From Candidatus Eiseniibacteriota bacterium (GTDB lineage: Bacteria > Eisenbacteria > RBG-16-71-46 > CAIMUX01 > WJJG01): a stretch of 58,339 bases of DNA. Positions 1 to 7,623 of the stretch are shown one piece after another. Position numbers and translations under genes: made by a program. The DNA is taken from contig JAGMBO010000008.1 of the NCBI GenBank assembly GCA_023129715.1, positions 1 to 58,339 of the forward strand. Direction: 5' to 3'. The notes under the pieces are model-generated. The model was given only the letters and a program-made list of their open reading frames with translations, did not search any database and was not told the DNA's origin. Numbering within the stretch: the stretch's first letter is position 1; every line of letters begins with the position of its first letter.

Positions 1-970
1 CGACCGTTCCGATGACGTCGACCAGATCCCCCGCCATCAGCACGTCGGTGGCATCGAAGTCGAACAGACAGACGCAGCACTCACCGTCGGTCGCGCCGGC
101 ATCGACGTTGCCCGAGGAGAACGTGCCGTCGTCATTGAGGATCAGCAGCGACGAGGTGATGTGGACAAACAGGTCGATGTTGACCGGGAAGCCGTCGGCG
201 TCGAGCGCGACCGCATCGCAGAGCGCCATATCGGTCGGCTGCGGCTGGGGACACTCGAAACCGACGTCATCACAGGCGTTCTCGAGGTAGGCCACGCCGC
301 CGGCGGCGATGCAGTCTTCCTCGGTCAGATCCTGGCAGGACCCATCCGGGAAGCAGCAGGCGAAGGTATCAGGGCCGCCGCAGTTGTTCAGCGCCCAAGG
401 CGTGGGGAAGTTCTGGATGTAGAAGCTGGTCACCCGGCTACCACCCGCGCCATCGGGACAGCGCTGGTTGGAGTGATGGTCCTTGTCACCGGCGCCGTCC
501 TCGTTGACCTGCGGCTCACCCGCCAGCAGCAGGGTTAGCAGCTCGGCGTCGTCGGCGTCATTGGTATCGTACACGATCGCATCGATCAGACCGGTGACGA
601 TCGCCGTGTCCGGAGCCGCGCCCGCATAGAGCGCCACCGCATCGGCGCCGTTCTGCAGGCCATTGCTCGGGAAGATGATCGCGGGCGTGGGAACGACACC
701 CTCATTCCCCAGCACGAAGAAGCCACTGGCATCGAGCGCATAGCCGGTCAGATCGTAGGTCGCATAGGCCAAGTTGTTGCTGCCGTTGAAGAAAACCACG
801 AAGTACCCGTCGAGCGCCATGCCGGGACCCCCGTAGAGCTCGACGAATTCGAGAATGTCTGTGCCCTCAGTGTCGGCATCGACCTCATTGATGAGGACGT
901 CCTGCGCACCGGCCACGCCCGCGCACAGGGCCAAAACAGCAAAGAGCGAGAAAATAGTGCGTGCACGCAT
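1..970 (-). CDS. Secreted LTD-like protein with Cys-rich cassette (3' end cut by window edge)
   Basis: Translating the minus strand from the ATG at 970 gives at least 323 open codons running off the left edge. The N-terminus (MRARTIFSLFAVLALCAGVA) is a Sec signal peptide. The following INEVDADTEGTDILEFVELY stretch resembles a lamin-tail-type (LTD) domain of secreted bacterial proteins. A Cys-rich cassette (CCFPDGSCQDL...DDVGFECPQP) is encoded at about 236-362 and recurs in the protein at 10028-11320. A Shine-Dalgarno-like GGAGAAAGG lies about 8 bases before the ATG. A promoter candidate sits at 1165-1193. The function is unknown; it is probably extracellular or surface-exposed. Whether it ends in a sorting domain cannot be seen because the C-terminus is outside the window. 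Confidence 0.85.
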   Translation of the reverse strand, partial: MRARTIFSLFAVLALCAGVAGAQDVLINEVDADTEGTDILEFVELYGGPGMALDGYFVVFFNGSNNLAYATYDLTGYALDASGFFVLGNEGVVPTPAIIFPSNGLQNGADAVALYAGAAPDTAIVTGLIDAIVYDTNDADDAELLTLLLAGEPQVNEDGAGDKDHHSNQRCPDGAGGSRVTSFYIQNFPTPWALNNCGGPDTFACCFPDGSCQDLTEEDCIAAGGVAYLENACDDVGFECPQPQPTDMALCDAVALDADGFPVNIDLFVHITSSLLILNDDGTFSSGNVDAGATDGECCVCLFDFDATDVLMAGDLVDVIGTV

Positions 971-1164
971 TGGGTAGATCCTTTCTCCACAAGTTGCCTT
1001 TGCCAACGTCGCCCCATTCTCTGGTAGCTCGAGAGCCGAAGCGCATCACCGGGAACGCCGAAGCCGGGAACCGACGCATACCCACTGTCATGCACGGGAT
1101 GCTGCGTCACTCCCGCAAGAGGCCCGCCTCGCGATAGCGGGCACTCTACTCTCAAACCATCAGC

Positions 1165-1193
1165 ATTATACCAGCTAAGTCTTTCGCATACAA
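1165..1193 (-). promoter_or_regulatory. Sigma-70-type promoter with extended -10
   Basis: On the minus strand, TTGTAT (1188-1193), a 17-base spacer and TATAAT (1165-1170) are preceded by TGG, giving an extended -10 (TGGTATAAT). It would start transcription near 1158 and give a leader of about 190 bases for the secreted-protein gene starting at 970. This is sequence match only. Confidence 0.6.
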
Positions 1194-1195
1194 GC

Positions 1196-1228
1196 AGGAA
1201 GGGGTTAGCATTCCGCTAGCCCCTTCCT
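1196..1228. terminator. Hairpin downstream of the M16 peptidase operon
   Basis: Arms 1196-1209 and 1215-1228 are complementary over 14 bases (one G:T-type mismatch) around a 5-base loop. It lies about 120 bases past the stop of the M16 gene ending at 1347 on the minus strand. No clear U tract follows, so it may be a transcript-end structure or boundary rather than a classic intrinsic terminator. Confidence 0.5.
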
Positions 1229-1346
1229 GGACCGTCCTGCCCGCGGCGGCCTCCGACCCGGCGGGGGCAGGACCGCCCCGCGGTCATCGCCGTCGAGCCG
1301 GAGAGCTATCTCCCTACGTGCTCAAGGCCTACCGCATCCCAGCCGG

Positions 1347-3497
1347 CTACTCCGGCTTCTTGAACAGCGCCTCGTCGACCGGCGCATTGATCTCGATCGA
1401 CTCGGCCTGCATGGTCGTGAATTCCTCTCCGTCGAGCCGCAGCACCGTCGCGAAGGGCAGCTTCACACCGGCAACCGTGCGGAAGTCGGCGTAGGTCGTC
1501 TCCATCTTGGCCGGCCCCTGGGGTCCGCGGCCCCGGTACTCCATCGCGTACAAGAGATGCGAGTCAGGGTGGAAGTAGAGCACCCACTCCTTGATCGGCA
1601 CATCGCGCACATGAACAGCCGCGCAGGTCACGCCCTCGATCTCCCGGGGCTCGAGCGCCTGCCAGGTCATCTCATCGAGGTGGGTCAGGAGATACTCCGG
1701 CTGCCGCAGGAACTGCTGCTTCTGCTCGGCGAGATCATCGCCGCTCTGTTCCTGGATGCCCTGAGGAGACTGCGACCAGCCATGGTCGCCGTCGATCACC
1801 TCGACGATCTCGGCGAAGCCCCCAATGTTGATCTTCTGCCAGCTGCGTTCGGGCGCCACGCGCACCGCCTCGACCGAGATGCTCATCGCATTGCCCATCA
1901 TCGAGAGGGTGCCGGCACCCTTGGTGTGCACGCTGCGCACCGCGGCGAGCGCAGCGCCCCCATGGGCCTCGGCCGCCGCGGCAAGGATCTCGCGCCCCTG
2001 TGCGAGCGCCGCCGCCGTGGGCTCGGGGATCACGAGCTGCGAAGGCGGATCGGGGACCGTGATGTCGATCTCGGTCACCTCCCCGAGGCTCTCGAGCGGC
2101 TGGGCGAAGTCCTCCCTCACGCCGACGACCACTGTAGCGATCTCCTCGGGATGGATATGGCGCTGGGCGGCCACCAGCAGGTTCTCTGCCGTCAACGTGC
2201 GCACCTTCTGCTGGTAGCGCTCGAGGAAGTCCGCCGGGTAGCCATGGTACTCATAGAAAGCCTTGCGCCGCAGAACGTCGCGCTTGGAGGAGAGATCGAA
2301 GACCAGCTCGTTGAGCACGATCTCCTTGGCCATCGTCAGCTCATCCTCGGTCACCGGCTCGGTGACGATGCGCTCGACCTGTCGGCGCATGGCACCCGTG
2401 GCGACGATCGTCGAGTCGCTCTGGGTAAGGAGATAGCACACCCAGGCCCCCGGGTGATGCCACCCGTCGCCGGCCGCGGAACCGACCGCGTAGGCGAGAC
2501 CCCGCTCCGTGCGGATCTCGTTGACCAGACGCGAGCTGAACCCGCTGCCCAGAATCTGGTTGAGCAGCTGCATCGCGGCGTAGTCAGGGTCGGAGGCGAG
2601 AAAACCCATCAAGCCGAAGAGCACCGTACTCTGGGTGACCCCGCTCTTGTGCGCGTAGTAGATGCCCTTGGGGCCCGCCTGCGGCACCGGCGGATCGGGC
2701 GGCAACGGCTTGCCATTGGGCGGCCACTCACCGAAGACCCGCTCGATCTCCGCGCGCATCTCGCCGCGGTCGAAGTCTCCAAAGACGGTCAGGATCATCC
2801 GGTCGGGCAGGAAGAAGCTATCGTGGAAGCGTACCAGATCATCGCGAGTGATCGCCGCGATCGTCTCGTATTCCGGATACCAGCCATAGGGCGAGTCCTC
2901 GCCGTAGATCAGGGCACGGAATTCACGAATGGCGATCGGAACCGGCTCGTCGTTGCGCGACGAGATCGCCGTGCGCGCCCCGACCTTGGCGAGATCGATC
3001 TTCTCGTCGGGAAACGCCGGGTTGCGGCACAGGTCGGCCAGCAGGCCGAGCCCCTCGATCGTGTCCTGGCTCAGGAACGATCCGGAGACGCGTCCCTCGG
3101 TGCCGCCGATGGAAGACTCGAGCACCGCCCCCATCGACTCGAGCTTCACATCCAGCTCGTCCCCCGGAATCGTTGTCGTGCCCCCCGTGCGCAGCACCGT
3201 TCCAGCCATCCTGGCGAGACCGCGCAGCTCGATCGGCTCGTACATCTCCCCGACGCGCACGAGCACCTGAAAGTCGACCATCGGGAACTCATGGTCCTCG
3301 AGCAGATAGACGACCATGTTGTTGTCCAAAGCATAGCGCTCGATCTCGGGTGTGCGGATCTCGTTGAGTTCCGCATACTTCAGATCCCGGGGATGGTCGA
3401 ACGGCTCGGCCAGGGCGCTTCCGGCGGAAACACCCAGGATCAGCAACCCGGCCACGGCCGTTGCACCGGCACGCACCGCAAGTCCTTTCATCTTCAT
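1347..3497 (-). CDS. M16-family protein lacking the zinc motif, with C-terminal extension
   Basis: A 716-residue secreted protein with an N-terminal signal peptide. The M16 (insulinase/processing-peptidase) fold shows in the N-terminal half: 'GLARMAGTVLRTGG' occupies the place of the catalytic HxxEH, and 'GSGFSSRLVNEIRTERGLAYAV' is the typical R/Y-type motif of the C-terminal M16 half. The HxxEH residues are absent, so this should be the non-catalytic partner of the M16 gene just upstream. About 230 residues after the M16 core form an extension that looks like an outer-membrane lipoprotein-sorting-type beta fold (inference). The chosen ATG (3497) has AAGGAGGG 5 bases upstream and follows the preceding stop by 1 base, so translation is probably coupled. 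Periplasmic location is likely. Confidence 0.88.
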   Translation of the reverse strand: MKMKGLAVRAGATAVAGLLILGVSAGSALAEPFDHPRDLKYAELNEIRTPEIERYALDNNMVVYLLEDHEFPMVDFQVLVRVGEMYEPIELRGLARMAGTVLRTGGTTTIPGDELDVKLESMGAVLESSIGGTEGRVSGSFLSQDTIEGLGLLADLCRNPAFPDEKIDLAKVGARTAISSRNDEPVPIAIREFRALIYGEDSPYGWYPEYETIAAITRDDLVRFHDSFFLPDRMILTVFGDFDRGEMRAEIERVFGEWPPNGKPLPPDPPVPQAGPKGIYYAHKSGVTQSTVLFGLMGFLASDPDYAAMQLLNQILGSGFSSRLVNEIRTERGLAYAVGSAAGDGWHHPGAWVCYLLTQSDSTIVATGAMRRQVERIVTEPVTEDELTMAKEIVLNELVFDLSSKRDVLRRKAFYEYHGYPADFLERYQQKVRTLTAENLLVAAQRHIHPEEIATVVVGVREDFAQPLESLGEVTEIDITVPDPPSQLVIPEPTAAALAQGREILAAAAEAHGGAALAAVRSVHTKGAGTLSMMGNAMSISVEAVRVAPERSWQKINIGGFAEIVEVIDGDHGWSQSPQGIQEQSGDDLAEQKQQFLRQPEYLLTHLDEMTWQALEPREIEGVTCAAVHVRDVPIKEWVLYFHPDSHLLYAMEYRGRGPQGPAKMETTYADFRTVAGVKLPFATVLRLDGEEFTTMQAESIEINAPVDEALFKKPE

Positions 3498-3498
3498 C

Positions 3499-5046
3499 TC
3501 AACCCTCCTTGACCGCGGCCGCCTGGGCCTCATTCGACTTCTTCTCGATGATCCCCACCGTGCGTCGCGCCTGAGTGAGCCGCTCCTCCGCCAAGCGCTG
3601 AATGTCCTCGAGGGTCACCTGCTCGATGCGGTCGAGCAGGGTGAACCCGCGGTTCCAGTGGCCCAGGATCTGATCGGCGATCGCCAGTTGGAGCGCAAGC
3701 CGGCTGGGCTCGCGGATCTGGCGAATCTCACTCGCTAAGTAGCTCGTCTTGACCTTCTCCAACTCCTCGGCCGTCGGTCCCTCGGTGATCAAGCGCTCGA
3801 TCTCCTCGTAGACGAGTTGCTCGGCGCGATAGGGATCCTCATCGGCCGCGACGGTGACGAAGACCACCGCCTGGTTGGGGTACTTGTTTCCCGGCAAGCC
3901 GGTGCCGCCACCGATATTCGCCGCCACCTTCTCTTCCTTGACGAGCCGTTCGTAGAGGCGGCTGCTGCGGCCGCCGGCGAGGATCTCCATGAGCAATTCC
4001 ATCGGGGCGAAGTCGGGCGCAGTGACCGCCGGACACTGCCAGCCGATGATCACCATCGGGTTGGCGTCTTCGTGGGCAATGATCCGGCGCTCCGCGGTGT
4101 GCACCGGCTCGATCGTCGTCACCGGGGGCGGGTCGGAACCCTCGGAAATGTGCGCGAGGTACTTCTTGGCCAGCTTCTTGACCTGGTCGACGGTGACATC
4201 TCCGACGAAGACCGCCGTCATGTTGGGCGCGACATAGTACGTTTCGTAGAACTCGCGGGCATCCCGCCGGTGGAAGGCCTCGATGTCGGAGGTGTGCCCG
4301 ATGACCCCATTCTTGTAGGGATGCGCCATGAACGCGGTGGTCAGGAAGTTCTCGAACATCCGGCCGACCGCGCTCGACTCGGTGCCGATGCGCCGCTCGT
4401 TGCGCACCACGTCGCGCTCGAGATAGAACTCCCGCAGCACCGGATAGGCAAGCCGGCCCGCCTCCATGCGCATGCAGAGCTCGAGCCGGTTCGACGGCAG
4501 GCTGTAGAAGTAGCAGGTCATGTCGGTGCCGGTGAAGGCGTTGATCCCGCGAGCGCCGTTCTGCTCGAGGATCTTGGCGAACTCGTTGCCGATGACTACT
4601 TCCTTGGCCTCCTCACGCGCCTGCTTGTAGGCGGCCTGCAGTTCGGCCAGGCGCGTCGAGTCGGCATCGAAGCCCTTGCGCTGTTCGGCAAGCACGGCAT
4701 CCCAGGCCTCGTCGACCTTGGCGAGTAGCTTGCGCTCGGCGTCGTAGTCCTCAGTGCCGATCGCCTCGGTCCCCTTGAAGGCCATGTGCTCGAACATGTG
4801 GGCGATGCCGGTTTTGCCCGTCGTCTCGCAGACGCCCCCCGCGTCGACGCAGGTGGCGTAAGAAAAGACGGGCGCATCATGCCGCTCGATGACGAGCACC
4901 CGCAGCCCGTTCTCCAGGGTGAACTCCTGGATCGAGTCGCGCAGGTTCTCGAGCAGAGCCGCCCCCGCCGGCAGTAGCCCGGCGGCCCCGAGGAGTCCGG
5001 CAACCAAAACGCCCGCCGCGAGCAGGCGCAGAGCAAAGCGATTCAT
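3499..5046 (-). CDS. Secreted M16 zinc metallopeptidase (catalytic subunit)
   Basis: A 515-residue protein with a signal peptide (MNRFALRLLAAGVLVAGLLG). The M16 zinc motif HMFEH is at residues 83-87, with NERR further on as the region of the third metal ligand. The C-terminal half has the SSRLYERLVKEEKVA motif that completes the active site in M16B enzymes. Known M16B peptidases work as pairs or clamshells cleaving short unfolded peptides in the periplasm. The neighbouring gene encodes an inactive homologue, matching the usual active/inactive pairing. ATG at 5046 was chosen for the AAAGGGAGAGG Shine-Dalgarno sequence and the signal peptide; the open frame continues upstream but has no signal sequence. 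Confidence 0.92.
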   Translation of the reverse strand: MNRFALRLLAAGVLVAGLLGAAGLLPAGAALLENLRDSIQEFTLENGLRVLVIERHDAPVFSYATCVDAGGVCETTGKTGIAHMFEHMAFKGTEAIGTEDYDAERKLLAKVDEAWDAVLAEQRKGFDADSTRLAELQAAYKQAREEAKEVVIGNEFAKILEQNGARGINAFTGTDMTCYFYSLPSNRLELCMRMEAGRLAYPVLREFYLERDVVRNERRIGTESSAVGRMFENFLTTAFMAHPYKNGVIGHTSDIEAFHRRDAREFYETYYVAPNMTAVFVGDVTVDQVKKLAKKYLAHISEGSDPPPVTTIEPVHTAERRIIAHEDANPMVIIGWQCPAVTAPDFAPMELLMEILAGGRSSRLYERLVKEEKVAANIGGGTGLPGNKYPNQAVVFVTVAADEDPYRAEQLVYEEIERLITEGPTAEELEKVKTSYLASEIRQIREPSRLALQLAIADQILGHWNRGFTLLDRIEQVTLEDIQRLAEERLTQARRTVGIIEKKSNEAQAAAVKEG

Positions 5047-5183
5047 CTTGACCTCTCCCTTTCTGTTCGACGTCCGCCCGCGCCCCGCCCGCGAAGGACC
5101 GGAACCACCGGCTGGCCGAACCGCCCATGCCCCTCTCACCCGCAGCCTCCCGCTGCGGATCGAGAAGGAGCGAGGATACTCTC

Positions 5184-5212
5184 TTCTGTGCATCGAGACC
5201 ATCCCCTATAGT
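5184..5212 (+). promoter_or_regulatory. Candidate argS promoter
   Basis: TTCTGT (5184-5189), 17 bases, TATAGT (5207-5212). The -10 is strong and the -35 is weak. It is placed 127 bases before the argS start, in the gap between the divergent M16 and argS genes. Confidence 0.4.
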
Positions 5213-5285
5213 CTTTCCGCGCGGGCCGGGGACGCCGCGCGGGGCGCCCGGAAGACCGGAGGCGCCGGATCGAGGCGCCTCCCCG

Positions 5286-5326
5286 GCAGAGCAGAGCAGA
5301 ACAGAACGGAACAGTGCCGAACAGAG
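5286..5326. repeat. Short GAGCA/GAACA tandem repeat in the argS leader
   Basis: A run of near-identical 5-base units (GAGCA, GAGCA, GAACA, GAACG, GAACA, then GAACA again) lies just before the argS ribosome-binding site. It may be a slippage product or a leader element. Confidence 0.55.
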
Positions 5327-5345
5327 CGAGCCGAGAGGACTCCCG

Positions 5346-7517
5346 ATGTCAAACGATCCTCCTGCAACACGGGAAACGCCGGAGATTCCGCCGAGCCCGG
5401 AGACCGGGCCCGGTGACCTCGACCACACGGTCGCCGAGTGCGCCCGCCGGGCCGTGGTCGCCTGGAGCGGCCGAGCGCTCGGCGACTGGGCCACCGGGGA
5501 TGAGGAGGAGATCCTCTCGCCCACGCGCCCGCCGCGGCCCGAGCTGGGAGACCTGGCAATTCCCTGCTTCCCCCTCGCCAAGGCCTTCCACCGCAAGCCG
5601 GTCGAGATCGCCGCAGCCCTCCTGCCGGCGCTGGAGGGGGAGCTGCGCGAGGCGGCCACCGCCGGCCGGCTGCCCGCCCTCGCCCGCCTCGCCACGGCAG
5701 GCCCCTATGTGAACTTGACTTTCGACGCCGGATCGCTCGCCGAGTGGATCTGCGCGCGCATCACCGCCGGCGCCCCCCCCTACGGCGCCCCGCTGCCGGC
5801 CACGGGCCGCCGGACGATGGTCGAGTACTCAGCGCCCAACACCAACAAGCCGCTCCATCTCGGTCATGTGCGCAACAACCTGCTCGGCCTGAGCCTCTGC
5901 CAGATCCTCGCCGCCGCCGGCGATGAGGTGATCCCGGTCAACCTGATCAACGACCGCGGCATCCACATCGCCAAGTCGATGGTCGCCTACGAGCGCTGGG
6001 GAGCGGGCACAACTCCGGAGCAGGCGGGCGAGAAGGGAGACCATTTCGTCGGCCGCTTCTACGTGCGTTTCGGCACCGAGTTGAAGGCGGCAACCGACGC
6101 CCTGGCCCGTGAGCAGGGCCACGACCCCGAAGGTCTCGACGAAGAACGGCGGCGCGAGATCGAGGAGCAGACCGAGCTGATGCCGGCCGCACGCCAATGC
6201 CTGCGCCGGTGGGAGGAGGGTGACGCGGCCACACTGCAGCTCTGGGAGCGAATGAACGGCTGGGTCTATGCCGGCTTCGATCAAACCTACGCGCGCCTCG
6301 GCTGCACTTTCCGCAAGTGGTACTTCGAGAGCGGCACCTTCCGCAGAGGCAAGGAACTCGTCGAGGAGGGGCTCGCCCGGGGCATCTTCGTGCGCCGCGA
6401 CGACGGCTCGGTGTGGGCCGACCTCGAGGCCGAGGATCTCGGCCAGAAGATCCTCCTGCGCTCGGACGGCACCTCGGTCTACATCACCCAAGACCTCGGC
6501 ACGGCCGTGCTCAAGTACGACGACTTCCAGATGAACCGCTCGCTCTATGTCGTCGGCAGCGAGCAGATCCATCACTTCCGCCTCCTCTTCACCCTGCTGC
6601 GCAAGCTCGGATTCCCATGGGCGGCCGGCTGCCACCACGTCAGCTACGGTCTGGTGACGTTGCCGCGCGGGATGGGCAAGCTTAAATCGCGAGAAGGACG
6701 TGCCGTCGATGCCGACGACATGCTCGACGAGCTGGCGGGGATGGCGCAAGAGAAGGCGCGCGAGGGGGGGTATGCCACCGAGGCAGAGGGCGACCTGGGG
6801 GCGCTCGGGGATGCTATCGGCCAGGGCGCGCTGAAGATGTACCTGCTGCAAGTCGGCGCTGAGAAGAACATCCAGTTCGATCCCGATCGCACCCTCGACT
6901 TCGAGGGCGACACCGGACCGGCAGTGCAGTACAGCCACGCCCGCATCTGCAGCATCGTGCGCAAGGCCTTGGCCACCGATCGGATCGAACCGGGCGACCT
7001 CGTGACGATCGACCTGCCCGATCCCTTCGCCCATCTCGGGACCGGCTCACCGGTCAGCCGGCCGCCGACCGCTGCTTCAGACGCTTCAGGGGAAGCGGTT
7101 CCCGAGGGAAGCGCGTCGGCACCGGCTGCGGATGACCGGGCCGAGGCCACGGACGGGGGGGGCGCTGGGGGCAGGATGAAGGATGCCGCCGCCCTCGTGC
7201 ACCGTGCAGCGGGGCTGCGCGGGGACCGGGCCGCGGCGAACCTGCTCGACGACCCGCATGAGAAGGGGCTCTGCCTGGAGCTGGCTCGCTTCCCCGCCGC
7301 GTTGGGCCAAGCGGCCGCGCAGCTCAGCGCCGCGCCGGTCGCCGGATTCCTGCTCGATCTCACCAAGGCCTATGCGCGCTTCTATCACAACTGCCCGGTC
7401 CTGCGGGCGCAGGACGATGCGCGCATGCGTGCCCGCTTGCACTTGAGTCTGGCGGTCGCGGCCGTCCTGCGCCGCGGACTCGCCCTCCTCGGTATCCAGG
7501 CGCCGGATGCGATGTGA
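5346..7517 (+). CDS. argS: Arginyl-tRNA synthetase
   Basis: Class I synthetase (723 residues) charging tRNA-Arg. The HIGH motif appears as HLGH (residues 171-174) after the ArgRS-typical 'VEYSAPNTNKPLHLGHVRN'. The KMSKS region is reduced to 'GMGKLKSREG', as is common in ArgRS. The DALR anticodon-binding domain with 'LLDLTKAYARFYHNCPVL' forms the C-terminus. Between the catalytic and DALR domains lies about 45 residues of Ala/Ser/Gly/Pro-rich, probably disordered sequence (about 7038-7176) not usual in ArgRS. ATG 5346 is preceded by GAGAGGA. The upstream open frame has no synthetase similarity and was dropped. Confidence 0.96.
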   Translation: MSNDPPATRETPEIPPSPETGPGDLDHTVAECARRAVVAWSGRALGDWATGDEEEILSPTRPPRPELGDLAIPCFPLAKAFHRKPVEIAAALLPALEGELREAATAGRLPALARLATAGPYVNLTFDAGSLAEWICARITAGAPPYGAPLPATGRRTMVEYSAPNTNKPLHLGHVRNNLLGLSLCQILAAAGDEVIPVNLINDRGIHIAKSMVAYERWGAGTTPEQAGEKGDHFVGRFYVRFGTELKAATDALAREQGHDPEGLDEERRREIEEQTELMPAARQCLRRWEEGDAATLQLWERMNGWVYAGFDQTYARLGCTFRKWYFESGTFRRGKELVEEGLARGIFVRRDDGSVWADLEAEDLGQKILLRSDGTSVYITQDLGTAVLKYDDFQMNRSLYVVGSEQIHHFRLLFTLLRKLGFPWAAGCHHVSYGLVTLPRGMGKLKSREGRAVDADDMLDELAGMAQEKAREGGYATEAEGDLGALGDAIGQGALKMYLLQVGAEKNIQFDPDRTLDFEGDTGPAVQYSHARICSIVRKALATDRIEPGDLVTIDLPDPFAHLGTGSPVSRPPTAASDASGEAVPEGSASAPAADDRAEATDGGGAGGRMKDAAALVHRAAGLRGDRAAANLLDDPHEKGLCLELARFPAALGQAAAQLSAAPVAGFLLDLTKAYARFYHNCPVLRAQDDARMRARLHLSLAVAAVLRRGLALLGIQAPDAM

Positions 7518-7547
7518 TCAGGAGAACGCGCACCCGGGACATTAGGA

Positions 7548-7592
7548 AGGCGGGCGCAAGGCATTGCCAAAACCAGTGCCCCTTGCCCGCCT
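7548..7592. terminator. Bidirectional hairpin between convergent genes
   Basis: AGGCGGGCGCAAGG (7548-7561) pairs with CCTTGCCCGCCT (7581-7592) with a two-base bulge. It sits between argS and the convergent propeller-protein gene and probably ends both transcripts. Confidence 0.55.
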
Positions 7593-7623
7593 CCAAGTCG
7601 TAGACGGTCGGACTGTGACGATC

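Noticed and set aside
1557-3512. 651-codon plus-strand open frame opposite the M16 gene
   Set aside because: Shadow of the M16 coding sequence; no signal, motif or ribosome-binding site.
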